Positions 32,122 through 41,548 of a DNA stretch of 64,000 bases are shown piece by piece (position 1 is the stretch's first letter; each line of letters opens with the position of its first letter). The DNA comes from Myxococcales bacterium (lineage in GTDB: Bacteria > Myxococcota_A > Polyangia > Haliangiales > Haliangiaceae): the NCBI GenBank assembly GCA_016717005.1, contig JADJUF010000022.1, forward strand, positions 62,001 through 126,000, written 5' to 3'. Under the pieces are notes generated by a model that saw nothing but the letters and a program-made list of their open reading frames with translations, was not told where the DNA came from and ran no database searches. A program made the position numbers and the translations under genes.

Positions 32122-32972
32122 CGGCCGCGCGGATCATCGCGGCGCTCGTCGCCGCCGCGGCGACCGTCGCGCTCGCGCCGGCGGCGCGGGCGCAAGCGCC
32201 GGCGACCACGCGCGTCGCGGTGATCGTCGACCTGGTCGCCAACGTCACGCCCGATCGCGCCACCGAGCTGGGCGGCGCCGTGGCCGACGCGCTCGAGCGC
32301 GCGCTGGTGGTCGACGCGACCGGCGGCGCCGACGTGGCGCGCCGGCTGCCGGCCGAGGGCGTGCCCGACGACTGCGTGGCGGAGGCCGCGTGCATCGCCA
32401 GCCTGGCCCACCGGCTCGACGCGACCGAGCTGCTGTTCCTGGCGATCGTGCAGGTCGGCACCACGGTCCAGATCGACGCGACCTGGGCCAGCGCCGCGAC
32501 CGGCGAGACCCGCTCGCGCCCGCGCATCGATCTCGAGGCGGACGCGCGCGCCGGCGAGGTGTTCGCGGCGGCCGCCGAGCGGCTGCTGCCGCACGTCGAG
32601 CACCGGTCGGCCGTGGTCATCGCGCCGCCGCCGCGACCGACCGAGCCGCGGCGCCGCATGACGACCGCCACCTGGGCGCTCGGCGGCGGCGCCGTCGCCG
32701 CGCTCGCCGGCAGCGTCGGACTCGGCCTGTCCGCGCGCGCGACCTACCAGCGCTGCGACAGCGATCCCGATCGCTGCGACGCCGACGATCGCGCCGGCCT
32801 GCGCACCCGCGCGGTCGTGGCCGACGTGCTCGGCGCGGGCGCGCTGGTGGCCGGCGGCGCCGCGCTGGTGCTGTACCTGCGCTCGGCGCGCGCCGACGGG
32901 CCGCGGCCGGTCCAGGCCTGGATCACGCCCGTGCGGGCCGGAGCCATGGCGGATGTCCGCGTCGAGTTCTAG
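32118..32972 (+). CDS. exported membrane protein in FHA-kinase operon
   Basis: A 284-residue protein with a signal peptide (IIAALVAAAATVALAPAARA), a periplasmic alpha/beta part (VAVIVDLVANVTPDRATELGGAVADALE, then ATELLFLAIVQVGTTVQIDATW), a Pro/Arg linker and two helices near the C-terminus (WALGGGAVAALAGSVGLGLSA and VLGAGALVAGGAALVLYL). I do not recognise a family; the first part recalls periplasmic domains that sense or measure, seen near myxobacterial kinases. It is coupled to the FHA regulator upstream (ATGA) and overlaps the kinase start by 20 bp, so it is probably a sensor or anchor for the same signalling path. Confidence 0.75.
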   Translation: MTAARIIAALVAAAATVALAPAARAQAPATTRVAVIVDLVANVTPDRATELGGAVADALERALVVDATGGADVARRLPAEGVPDDCVAEAACIASLAHRLDATELLFLAIVQVGTTVQIDATWASAATGETRSRPRIDLEADARAGEVFAAAAERLLPHVEHRSAVVIAPPPRPTEPRRRMTTATWALGGGAVAALAGSVGLGLSARATYQRCDSDPDRCDADDRAGLRTRAVVADVLGAGALVAGGAALVLYLRSARADGPRPVQAWITPVRAGAMADVRVEF

Positions 32973-34671
32973 CGCGGCGGCGCCGAGCCGCGCGAGCTGC
33001 CCCGCGTGCAAGGCGGTGTTCCGCGGCGACTTCCGGCGCTGCCCCAACGACGGCGGCCTGCTGGTCGAGAGCGACACCGATCCGCTGGTCGGCACCGTGC
33101 TGGCCGAGCGCTACCAGATCGAGGCGGTGCTCGGCGACGGCGGCCTGGGCCGGGTCTACCGCGCGCGCCACGTGCGCATGTCGCGCCGGTTCGCGATCAA
33201 GGTGCCGTTCGGCGAGGTCGGCTACGATCGCAAGTCGCGCGCGCGCCTCGCCAACGAGGCCGAGGCGGCCAGCCGCCTCGACCACCCGAACGTGATCGGC
33301 GTGATCGACGTCGGCGAGACCCCCGCGGGCCTGTTCTACCTGGCGATGGACCTGGCCGACGGGCCCAGCCTGGCCGAGCTGGTCGCCGACGATCAGATCG
33401 CGCCCGACCAGATCCTGACGCTGCTGGTCCAGCTCGCCGACGGGCTCACCCACGCCCACGAGCGCGGCCTGGTCCACCGCGACCTCAAGCCGGAGAACGT
33501 CGTCGTCACGACCGCCGCCGACGGCACGATGCTGCCGCGCGTGATCGACTTCGGCCTGGCCCTGGTCGACGACGGCGAGCCGAGCACGCGCCTGACCACC
33601 GAGGGGCTGGTGGTCGGCACGCCGTACTACATGGCGCCGGAGCAGGCGACCGGCGAGGATCTCGATCACCGCGCGGATCTGTTCGCGCTGGGCATCATCC
33701 TGTTCGAGCTGCTGGCCGGGTGCCTGCCGTTCGACGGCGCCCCCGCCGAGGTCGCGCGCCAGAACGTGACCGCGCGCCTGCCGACGGTCTTGGCCCGATC
33801 GGGCCGCGTGGTCGACCCGCTGCTCGAGGCGCTGGTGACCTGGCTGACCCGCAAGCGCCGCGCCGAGCGCCCGCTGGCGACCCGCGACGTGCTGGCGTTC
33901 GCGCGCCGGCTCAGCGCCGGCGATCGCGCCGGCGCCCGCGAGCTCATCTCGCCGCCCTTCCGCCCCCCGGCCGACGCCACGCTGGCGATCGAGCCCGCGC
34001 CCGCCCCGCCGCGCCCAGGGCTGGTGGCCGAGCCCGCGGCCGAGCCGCGCGCAGGGCTGGTGGCCGAACCCACGGCCGAGCCCGCGCCGGGCGCGGAGCT
34101 GGAGCCCGCGCTCGATCTTCCGCCGCGCCGCCGCCGCTGGCCGCTCGCGGCGCTGGCGCTGATCGCCGTCATCGCGGCGATCGCGCTGGTCGCGTGGCCG
34201 CGCTCATCGCCGACGACCGCGCCGGCCGCGATCGCGGTCGTCGATGCCGGCGTGCCGGTCGACGCCGCGGACATCGTCGCGCTGGCGCCGGTCGTCGACG
34301 CCGCGCCCGCGGTCGCGCCCCCGGCGATCCCGCTCGACGCCGCGCCCGCGCCGAGCGTGCGCGCCCGCCCGCCGATCGACGCGGCCGTGTCATCACGCCC
34401 GCGCGCGCCCGTCGACGCCGCGCCCGCCGCGCCGCCGCCGTCGCCCGCGATCAGCCTCGACGGACTGTCGCTCAAGGCCCAGTACAAGCGCATCGCCACC
34501 GAGCTCGACGCCGCGATGTCGCGGCTCGGGACCGATCGCACCGCGGCGCTGCGCCGCCGCTTCGACGCCGTGCCGCCCTACCTCGACGCGGTCCGCAAGC
34601 CGACGCTGCGCATCGAGGCCGAGGCCGAGCTGCGCGCGCTGGCCCGCGATCTGAACAAGCTGCCGCGCTGA
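32953..34671 (+). CDS. membrane-anchored serine/threonine kinase with zinc-ribbon N-terminus
   Basis: A 572-residue kinase. The N-terminal ribbon CPACKAVFRGDFRRCPNDGG (Cys16, Cys19, Cys30) is common in myxobacterial kinases. The kinase domain spans about 50-320: GDGGLGRVY (61-69), Lys83 in FAIKV, HRDLKPEN, DFGLAL, GTPYYMAPEQ. A linker follows, then one membrane helix (WPLAALALIAVIAAIALVAW, about 395-414), an Asp-Ala-rich part and a short helical periplasmic end. ATG 32953 lies inside the upstream gene. As the last gene of the operon it probably phosphorylates a target that the FHA domain of the first gene then binds. Confidence 0.93.
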   Translation: MSASSSSAAAPSRASCPACKAVFRGDFRRCPNDGGLLVESDTDPLVGTVLAERYQIEAVLGDGGLGRVYRARHVRMSRRFAIKVPFGEVGYDRKSRARLANEAEAASRLDHPNVIGVIDVGETPAGLFYLAMDLADGPSLAELVADDQIAPDQILTLLVQLADGLTHAHERGLVHRDLKPENVVVTTAADGTMLPRVIDFGLALVDDGEPSTRLTTEGLVVGTPYYMAPEQATGEDLDHRADLFALGIILFELLAGCLPFDGAPAEVARQNVTARLPTVLARSGRVVDPLLEALVTWLTRKRRAERPLATRDVLAFARRLSAGDRAGARELISPPFRPPADATLAIEPAPAPPRPGLVAEPAAEPRAGLVAEPTAEPAPGAELEPALDLPPRRRRWPLAALALIAVIAAIALVAWPRSSPTTAPAAIAVVDAGVPVDAADIVALAPVVDAAPAVAPPAIPLDAAPAPSVRARPPIDAAVSSRPRAPVDAAPAAPPPSPAISLDGLSLKAQYKRIATELDAAMSRLGTDRTAALRRRFDAVPPYLDAVRKPTLRIEAEAELRALARDLNKLPR

Positions 34672-34806
34672 GCTTCCCGACGGGTGAGGCCGCTCGGTGC
34701 GCGGCCCCGCGCGCGGCCATGGGCGCGGTGACCAAGCGCGCCGCCTTCGACCGCCACCGCGCGGCGATCGAGGAGGCGCGCGGTACGCCCGGCATGAAGG
34801 TGCCGC

Positions 34807-37287
34807 TCAGAACGCCAGGCTGACGCCCAGGGTCGCGGCGGCGCCGTGGTCGTCGTCGAGCTGCTCGCCGAGCCCGAGCGACAAGAGCGGCCGCGCCCGG
34901 CCGAGCCGCGGCAACGGGTGCAGCAGCTCGGCCCGCCACGCCGGCGCCGGCGTGACGTCGTCATCGAGGGTCGCGCCGAGCCCGAGCCCCAGGCGCAGCG
35001 CCAGCTGGCGCCACAGGCCCCAGCGCGTCAGCGTCGCCAGGAAGCCGAAGGTCGACGGCGACGACGGCCGCAGCGTCAGCCCGGCCCCGAACCCGAGCTG
35101 GTACCGCGGCGTCAGCGTCAGCCCGACCTGGCCGCGGATCTCGGCGAGGCCGCCGCCGCCGCGGTCGAGGCCCGCCGCCACGCTCAGCTCGCCGCGCGCG
35201 TCCCCGACGCCGGCGCTGTTCTGCGCGACGTCGTGCGGGCCGGTCGACCCGTCGATCGTATAGCCCGTCGAGGTCGACGACGTATCGATCATCGGCGCGC
35301 GGTCACTGATCTCGATGGTCTCGCCGCCGTAGCCGTCGCCCTGGCTGCCGGCGGCGGAGCCCAGCACCGTCCCGAACGTACGGCCGGTCGGGATGTTGCG
35401 GGTGTACTCGTCGGTGATCGACTGCGTGATCACCGGCACCGCCAGCGTCGGCACCGGCTGGCCCTCGACCCGCGGCCGGTCATCGACCGCGACGAACGAC
35501 GTGTACGGAGACGCCAGCGCGTGGGCCAGCGCGATCGTCGTGATCGCCCCGCGCGCGGCCTCGGCGTCGCCGGTGCGGCCCGCCGCCGCCAGCTCGCGGA
35601 TGCGGTGCCGCGCCCACAGCCGACCCAGGAGCGCGCCGTCGCCGCCGGCGCCCGGCAGCGCGATGGCCTGCTCGAGCGTCGCGACCTGGTCGCCGATCCG
35701 ACCGATCACCCGCACCCGCCCGCGCGCGCCCGCGGCGTAGCGCGCGGTCACGACGATCGGCTGGCCCGCGAACAGATCGCCCACGATCGCCGGGGTCACG
35801 TCGGTGACGCCCAGCCCCGGGAACTCGACCCGCACGTCGCTCCACATCGGCGCCACCAGCTGGCGGAAGAACCGCGCGATCTGCGGCTCGGGCGGGTCGT
35901 CGAGCAGCAAGATCTGCGACGCGCCGTGCCCGTCGCGAGCCATCTCGTCGAGCAGGGACCGGTTGACCGACGAGCCGACGCCGAACGAGAACAGGTGGAC
36001 GTTGGCCGCCCGGGTCCGCGCGATCTCCGCGAGGATCTCGTCGTCGTTGCCGATGAACCCGTCGGTCATGAAGCAGACGTACCGGACGCGGCCGTCGGTC
36101 GGCGGATCGGCCAGGGCCGCGCGGATGCCGGCCAGCATCTCGGTGCCGCCGGCGCTGGCCAGCCCGTCGACGAAGCCCCGGGCCCGGCGCAGGTTGGCCG
36201 GCGTCGCCGCCAGCAGGGCGCCACCGTCGAGCCCGCCGACGTCGATCGAGAAGTTGAGGATGCGGATCCGGTCGCCGGGCTGCACGTGATCGAGCGCGTA
36301 CCGGATCGCCCGCTGGACCAGCGCCAGCGGCGGCCCCGCCATCGAGCCCGAGGTGTCGAGCACGAACACCAGCTCGCGCGGCGCCGCGGCGATCGGCGGC
36401 AGCTCGGGCGGCTGGATGATCGCCGACAGGTAGCCCTCGGCGCCGGCGAACCCGGCCAGCACGCCGATGGTGGGCTCGGCGACCTCGACCCGCCAGCGCA
36501 CCACCAGGTCCTTGTCCGCGGCCGCGGCCGGCGCCGCCAGCGCGATCGCGAGGTGATCGTGATCGAGCTCGGTGGCGATCAGCTCGTGGGTCGGGCTGTC
36601 GACCTCGGCCACCGGCAGGCCCGGCTGCAGGTCGAGCCCGAAGGCGAAGACGGTCGCCGGCGCGCCCATCGCCTGGAGCGGCGGCGAGATCCGGGCCGCG
36701 TCGGGCACGCGCTCGGTGTCGGCCGCGACGCCGACGCCGGTCCGGGTTCCGGACGGCGCGCCGGGGATGTAGCGCGGGCCGACCACCGTCGGCAGCGCCA
36801 GCTCGGTCCAGCCGTCGTGCGGCTCGAGCAGCACGTCGTAGGTCAGCTCGATGTCGATGACCTCGCCCGGCAGGATGCCGCTGACCGACTGGGTGAACAC
36901 GTTGGGCCGCTCCTGCTCGAGCAGCGCCGCGGTCTGGCCGACCGCGCGCGCCCGCTCGTAGGTGGCCCGGGCGTCCTCGCGCCGCGCGATCTTGGCCACG
37001 ATCGTCCGCGCGCCGATGCGCATGGTCATGGCGCCGACCGCCGCGCGCTCGGGCAGCGGGAAGATGTAGACCGCCTCGATCGCGGTCGTCGCCGGGTTGG
37101 CGAAGTGCTGGGTGTGGCGGACCTGGGCGATCGCGCCGCGGACCGCGACCCGCATGTCGCTCGCGACCAGCGGCAGCTCGGCGCGGACGTTGCCGGCCGC
37201 GATCATCTCGAGTCGAGGGTGGTCGTCGGCGCGAGCCGACGCAGCCGCGATCGTCAGCGCGAGCGCGCACAGGAACAGGCGTGCCAT
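34807..37287 (-). CDS. VIT-vWA protein with TonB-plug-like motif and beta-rich C-terminus
   Basis: An exported 826-residue protein. Signal MARLFLCALALTIAAASARA. A VIT domain runs from about 25 to 150 (HTQHFANPATTAIEAVYIFPLPERAAV in parts). A vWA domain starts near 305 with the metal site DTSGSMAG and continues FMTDGFIG. Near 625-650 comes DEYTRNIPTGRTFGTVLGS, which resembles the plug region of TonB-dependent receptors. The last 130 residues are beta-strand rich (GQVGLTLTPRYQLGFGAGL, LALRLGLGLGATL) and end in Phe, like an outer-membrane barrel. GGAGGAGG precedes ATG 37287. The VIT-vWA half is typical; the barrel-like half joined to it is unusual. It is probably in the outer membrane, facing the surface or periplasm. 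Confidence 0.85.
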   Translation of the reverse strand: MARLFLCALALTIAAASARADDHPRLEMIAAGNVRAELPLVASDMRVAVRGAIAQVRHTQHFANPATTAIEAVYIFPLPERAAVGAMTMRIGARTIVAKIARREDARATYERARAVGQTAALLEQERPNVFTQSVSGILPGEVIDIELTYDVLLEPHDGWTELALPTVVGPRYIPGAPSGTRTGVGVAADTERVPDAARISPPLQAMGAPATVFAFGLDLQPGLPVAEVDSPTHELIATELDHDHLAIALAAPAAAADKDLVVRWRVEVAEPTIGVLAGFAGAEGYLSAIIQPPELPPIAAAPRELVFVLDTSGSMAGPPLALVQRAIRYALDHVQPGDRIRILNFSIDVGGLDGGALLAATPANLRRARGFVDGLASAGGTEMLAGIRAALADPPTDGRVRYVCFMTDGFIGNDDEILAEIARTRAANVHLFSFGVGSSVNRSLLDEMARDGHGASQILLLDDPPEPQIARFFRQLVAPMWSDVRVEFPGLGVTDVTPAIVGDLFAGQPIVVTARYAAGARGRVRVIGRIGDQVATLEQAIALPGAGGDGALLGRLWARHRIRELAAAGRTGDAEAARGAITTIALAHALASPYTSFVAVDDRPRVEGQPVPTLAVPVITQSITDEYTRNIPTGRTFGTVLGSAAGSQGDGYGGETIEISDRAPMIDTSSTSTGYTIDGSTGPHDVAQNSAGVGDARGELSVAAGLDRGGGGLAEIRGQVGLTLTPRYQLGFGAGLTLRPSSPSTFGFLATLTRWGLWRQLALRLGLGLGATLDDDVTPAPAWRAELLHPLPRLGRARPLLSLGLGEQLDDDHGAAATLGVSLAF

Positions 37288-37402
37288 GGAGTCCTCCTCC
37301 AGGGCCAAACGCCGCGGCTTGGCTCCGGATCCATGACAGCTCCTGGCCCGCCGGCGCGCCCGCGCTCACCCGGGTGTCGCAGGGCCCGAACCCTCGAGGC
37401 GC

Positions 37403-37663
37403 TCAGCCCAGGAAGCCGGGCAGCGCCGCGCGGTCGAGGATCGCCGCTGCGAAGATCGCCCCGAGCCCCATCAGCTGGAGGAAGAACGGGTCCTTGGCCT
37501 GGCGCCAGTGGAGGATCAAGAAGAACAGCGACACGAACGGCAGGAACACGCAGCCCAGCCCCCACAGCACGCCCTCGCTGAAGGCGCGGACCAGCATCCA
37601 CAGACCGCCGACGACGAGGGCGAACACTCCGGCGAGCGCGACCAGGGTGAGCAGTGCGTGCAT
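37403..37663 (-). CDS. small two-helix membrane protein, paralogue B of the Het-C cassette
   Basis: An 86-residue membrane protein: hydrophobic segments LLTLVALAGVFALVVGGLW, VLWGLGCVFLPFVSLFFLILHW and a third weaker one near the end. It is clearly a paralogue of the protein at 41549-41809: both have GGLWML, AFS, LWGLG, HWRQA[KR]DP, FLQ and GL.A. The start is ATG 37663, matching the paralogue; CACGAT ends 6 nt upstream, as it does for the paralogue. I recognise no named family. Lying at the two ends of the DUF4157-Het-C cassette, the pair may give immunity or membrane anchoring; this is inference. Confidence 0.8.
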   Translation of the reverse strand: MHALLTLVALAGVFALVVGGLWMLVRAFSEGVLWGLGCVFLPFVSLFFLILHWRQAKDPFFLQLMGLGAIFAAAILDRAALPGFLG

Positions 37664-37754
37664 GCGCGAATCGTGACGCACCCCACCCCGGGGTCAAGCG
37701 AAATCGGAACGCCCGCGATCGATCAGCGGAGGCACGCGCGGCGCGCGCGCTCGA

Positions 37755-38345
37755 TCAGCTGAGCCGCCACAGCTCGCTGTACGCGCCGGCCGGCGCGTAC
37801 GGCGCGCCCGACGCGGTCGCGGTCGACCGTGGCTCGAGCACCAGCAGCCGCGCGCCGGCCTGGCGCACGAACGCGCGCGCGTCGGGGCCGCCGTCGATCA
37901 CCGCCGACAGCCCGCGGGCCGCGACGATCGGTCGGTAGCCGTGGACCGGCTCGGCGGCGCGGACGTAGGCGACCGCGGGGCTGGCGCCGACCGCGCGCTC
38001 GGCGCGCAGCGCGGCGACCACCTGCTCGAGGTCGGTCTCCTCGGCGAAGCTGGTCGAGCGCAGCGGCGCGATGAAGCCCCGCGGCGCCGGACCGCGGCCG
38101 TCGACGCGCGCGAACGCGTAGCTGCGGGTGCTCCCGGTGGCGCGCAACGTCACGCGGGTCCCGAGCCACACCGCCTCGGCGTCGTCGGGCCAGCCCGACA
38201 CGCTCGGCGCCGCGACGAACTCGGTCGCGATCCGGATCGCGTCGTTGCGCGGCAGGCCCGGCGCCTCGGGCACCGGCGCGATCCACGACACGATCGCCGA
38301 CGCGTCGACGTCGTCGAGGTCGGCCTCGCCCAGCGCGCTCGTCAT
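37755..38345 (-). CDS. unknown protein coupled to the DUF4157-Het-C gene
   Basis: A 196-residue soluble protein I do not recognise. It has mixed strands and helices (AEAVWLGTRVTLRATG, RSYAFARVDG, LEQVVAALRAERAV, ARLLVLEPRS), with no signal or membrane segment. Its ATG at 38345 overlaps the Het-C stop as ATGA, so it should be made in fixed ratio after that large protein. A gene coupled directly behind a putative toxin is often an immunity protein, chaperone or loading adaptor; none of these is proven here. Confidence 0.75.
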   Translation of the reverse strand: MTSALGEADLDDVDASAIVSWIAPVPEAPGLPRNDAIRIATEFVAAPSVSGWPDDAEAVWLGTRVTLRATGSTRSYAFARVDGRGPAPRGFIAPLRSTSFAEETDLEQVVAALRAERAVGASPAVAYVRAAEPVHGYRPIVAARGLSAVIDGGPDARAFVRQAGARLLVLEPRSTATASGAPYAPAGAYSELWRLS

Positions 38346-41300
38346 GGCGCCCGCGGCGTCGGCGCCACCACGGGCACGTCGACCAGGGGCCCGGGCGCGT
38401 CCGGCGCGCTGCCGTGCGCGCCGCGCAGGTGCTCGATCAGCGCCGGGCCCAGCTCGCCGCCGACGAAGCCGCGCACCGTCGACTCCCAGAACGACTGGTT
38501 CGCGGCCGGGTGGTCGAAGTAGAGGTTCACCGCCCGGTCGATCGCGTCGAGCGCCGGGGCGGTGGCCGCGACGGGGTGGCCCTCGTCGACCTGCGCCCAG
38601 CACGCGTTCACCGGGACCCCGACGCCCGTGGTCGCGAGCTGCGCCAGCGCCATCGCGAGGCCGTTGAGCCAGTTGCCCTCCTCGACGTGGCCGCCGCCCG
38701 CGTGGGCGTGCGCCTCGCCGGGGCGGTTCTCGATGTCGCCGTGGTCCTTCGCGATCTCGCTGTGGCTCGGCGGCGTGTAGCTGGCCGGCGCGATGCCGGA
38801 GTAGTGCCCGGCCTCGCCGCCGCCGGGGGCGCCGGTGCCGGGCCGCGGCCGACCGTTGTCATCGAAGAACTCGCTGACGTTGCCGAAGGTGTCGGCGACG
38901 TGCTGGCGGGTCTCGCGGAACGGCCCCGCCGCCACCGGTCGACGGTTACCCGACACGTTGGTCTGGTTGCGGATCGCGCCGATGAACTCGTTGAGGACCG
39001 CGGTGCCGGCGTCGAGCGCCGCGTTCCACAGCGTCCCCAGCAGGCCCTCGATCAGCGCGTGGATCTGCTGCTGCGCCATCTCGATCGCCGCGGCCGCCGC
39101 CGGGCCGACGACCGGGATGTTGCGCGCGGCCGCCTTGAGCAGATCGAGCGGGCCGTGGCCGTAGGCCCACTGGTACAGCTCGCGCAGCGTGTGCTGGCGC
39201 GTGCGCAGCTGCTGCTCCTGCGCCTGCAGCTGCGTGACCAGCCCGCGGATGCCGTCGGCCGCGGCGCCGGTGGCCCCGGTCGCGCCGCTGGCGACCGCGT
39301 CGCCGCCGGCGGTCACCGCGCGCGCGCCGCCGTGCAGCGAGGCCGCCGCGTCGCCGCCGACGCCGGTGTGGCGGTGCAGCAGGTCGGCCCCGGCGCCGAG
39401 CGTGTCGAGCGCGCCGCTGCCGAGCGCCGCGAGCCCGTGGGCCCCGCCGGCCGCGACCGTGCCGGCGCCGTCGACGACCGCGGCGCCGCCGCTGCCGAGC
39501 GCCGAGATCGTGGCGACCGCCGGGTGGATGAAGTCGGCCATGGCCTGGCCGCAGCCGTTGATGTTCGCCGGGTTGGCCGGGTCCATCTCGATGTAGTCCA
39601 TCGCGGCCAGCATCAGCGGGCTCGGCTCGTCGGGCTTGACCCGGAACGGGTCGAGCGCGCGCCACTTGGCGCTGAGCTCCTCGGCCAGGCTGTCGATCGT
39701 GTCGGTCAGGTTGAACGAGCCGGTCGTGATGACCTCGCGGTCGCCGACCGTCAGGTTGGGCGCGGTCGGGTTGCCGTGGGCGTCGTTGCCGTGGACGTGC
39801 GAGTCGAGCACGCGCCCGCCGACGCCAGCGACCGAGCTCAGGTCGGCGGTGGTGGCGGCGGTGACGGTGCGGTGGTTGGCCGCGTCGCGGCTCTCGGTGG
39901 TCGCGGTCGCGACGCGCAGGCCGCCGGCGCGGACCAGGATGTTGAGCGCGATCTCGCAGAAGTTCGAGTGCGCGAAGTAGTCCTGCAGCGTGTGGACGCC
40001 GCTCGAGAACATGCGCGGGCCGTGCAGCGTCTCCTCGGCGGGGCTGCCGTCGGCGTTGTGCAGGTTGCGCTGGGTGCCGAGGCGCGCGGCGTTGCGCAGG
40101 GTCTGGGTGCACCAGTCGCGGCTGCCATAGATGTAGTTGGGGATCGCGGTCTCGTCGACCTGGAACGCGGTGGCGTCGTGTCCGTTGACGGCGTCGTGCC
40201 CGCCCTCGGCGGTGTGCGAGTTGTGCCGGTAGCGATCGTCGAGGTCAGCGTAGGCCTGGTGGCCGGTGCCGGCCGCGCCCACCGCCGGGTGGGCGCCGGA
40301 GATCGACGCCGCCGTGTCGGGGTTGGCGCCGTCGGGGTGACGCGCGGGCGTGCCCGCGGCGCCGCCCTGATCGATCACGTCGGTGCCGCGCAGGCCGGTC
40401 GGGTTGTCGATGTGCTCGACCGGATCGTAGGTGCCGAACGACGACAGGTTGATGCCGCGCCCGAAGTCGTTGAGCGCGATCAAGTTGAGGATCTTCATGA
40501 CCGGCCGGTCGGGCGCGGTCAGGCCGAGGCTCGCGGTGGTCGGGGTCAGGACCTGGGACAGATCGCGCTCCCAGTTGCCCATGCGCGCGGTGCGGACCTC
40601 GGCGTCCGACAGCCCGCCCATCCCGTGCAGCGCGGTCTCGGTCAGGCGCGCGTGACCGCCGCCGCCGGCGGTCGGGCCCTCGTCCTGGGCGAAGAAGCGC
40701 ACCTTGGGCGCGGCCGATGACAGCGGTGCGCGTTGGCCGGCGAGCGCGGCGGTGGCCGCGGCGCTGGCCTCGACCTCATGGACGTCGCCGGTCTGGCCGG
40801 TCTCGAGGGCGGCGTGGGCCGCCGCGTCGGCCTGGTGCTCGGCCGGATCGTCGGTGGCGCCGACGCGCTTGGCCTGAGGCGCCGGCTGGCTGCCCTGCTG
40901 CGCGACGTGCGCGAGCTCGTGGCCGATCAGGAACTGGCCGCTCGACGAGCCGGGATCGTACTGGCCGGAGCCGAAGAACACGTCGCTGCCGTAGGCGAAC
41001 GCGCGCGCCCCCGAGGCGTCGACGGCCTGGGACGCGGACGCATCGGTGTGCACGCGGACGCTCGACAGATCGGTGCCGTAGGCGGCGCCGAAATGCTGCT
41101 GCACCGGGCCCGGCAAGCTGGCGCCCGAGCCCTTGCCGGCGATCGCCGCCGTGGCGATGTCGCCGCGATCGCCGGCCTGGCGCTGGGCGGCGCCGGCCGC
41201 GGGCGCGGCCTTGCGCATGATCGGCAAGGTCGGCAGGCTGGACAGGGTCGGCAGGTGCAGCGCGAACGGGTCGTCGACGACCTCGGTCGACGCGGCGGCG

Positions 41301-41449
41301 GTCGACGCGGTCGCTGCCGAGGGATCCGTGCTCGCGCGACGCCGCACGGCGAGCCCGTCGGTGCGGGCGCGCTTGCCGGGGGCGGCGCCGCCCAGCGAGT
41401 CCGCGCCATCGTCCACGCCCTGTCGGTCGCCGGTCCGATCTCGGGTCAT
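38342..41449 (-). CDS. DUF4157 (eCIS-core) protein with Het-C-like domain
   Basis: A protein of 1035 residues. After a low-complexity N-terminus, residues 113-185 form the DUF4157/eCIS-core domain with HELAH (177-181) and FAYGSDVFFG. From about 265 comes a Het-C-like region: HARLTETALHGMG, GNWERDLSQ (291-299) and VHTLQDYFAHSNFCEI (His486, Asp490, His494, Glu499). In fungi Het-C takes part in cell death by incompatibility. The rest is Ala/Gly-rich with coiled-coil-like helices and a His-rich stretch (EAHAHAGGGHVEEG). It has no signal peptide. ATG 41449 is preferred to a TTG at 41530. It is coupled to the gene behind it by ATGA. A toxin or lytic effector is the likeliest role. Confidence 0.82.
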   Translation of the reverse strand: MTRDRTGDRQGVDDGADSLGGAAPGKRARTDGLAVRRRASTDPSAATASTAAASTEVVDDPFALHLPTLSSLPTLPIMRKAAPAAGAAQRQAGDRGDIATAAIAGKGSGASLPGPVQQHFGAAYGTDLSSVRVHTDASASQAVDASGARAFAYGSDVFFGSGQYDPGSSSGQFLIGHELAHVAQQGSQPAPQAKRVGATDDPAEHQADAAAHAALETGQTGDVHEVEASAAATAALAGQRAPLSSAAPKVRFFAQDEGPTAGGGGHARLTETALHGMGGLSDAEVRTARMGNWERDLSQVLTPTTASLGLTAPDRPVMKILNLIALNDFGRGINLSSFGTYDPVEHIDNPTGLRGTDVIDQGGAAGTPARHPDGANPDTAASISGAHPAVGAAGTGHQAYADLDDRYRHNSHTAEGGHDAVNGHDATAFQVDETAIPNYIYGSRDWCTQTLRNAARLGTQRNLHNADGSPAEETLHGPRMFSSGVHTLQDYFAHSNFCEIALNILVRAGGLRVATATTESRDAANHRTVTAATTADLSSVAGVGGRVLDSHVHGNDAHGNPTAPNLTVGDREVITTGSFNLTDTIDSLAEELSAKWRALDPFRVKPDEPSPLMLAAMDYIEMDPANPANINGCGQAMADFIHPAVATISALGSGGAAVVDGAGTVAAGGAHGLAALGSGALDTLGAGADLLHRHTGVGGDAAASLHGGARAVTAGGDAVASGATGATGAAADGIRGLVTQLQAQEQQLRTRQHTLRELYQWAYGHGPLDLLKAAARNIPVVGPAAAAAIEMAQQQIHALIEGLLGTLWNAALDAGTAVLNEFIGAIRNQTNVSGNRRPVAAGPFRETRQHVADTFGNVSEFFDDNGRPRPGTGAPGGGEAGHYSGIAPASYTPPSHSEIAKDHGDIENRPGEAHAHAGGGHVEEGNWLNGLAMALAQLATTGVGVPVNACWAQVDEGHPVAATAPALDAIDRAVNLYFDHPAANQSFWESTVRGFVGGELGPALIEHLRGAHGSAPDAPGPLVDVPVVAPTPRAP

Positions 41450-41548
41450 ACCCGCCACGACGGACGCCGCCCCGGATCTTCCCCAGAAGAAGGGGCCCGA
41501 AAACGACAACCACCTGAAATAGCGCGACAATCTGCTCGTGCACCGCGG

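Noticed and set aside
34719..34823. 34-codon frame MGAVTKRAAFDRH... between kinase and VIT-vWA genes
   Set aside because: No promoter hexamer or ribosome site, overlaps the convergent gene end, and has no recognisable pattern.
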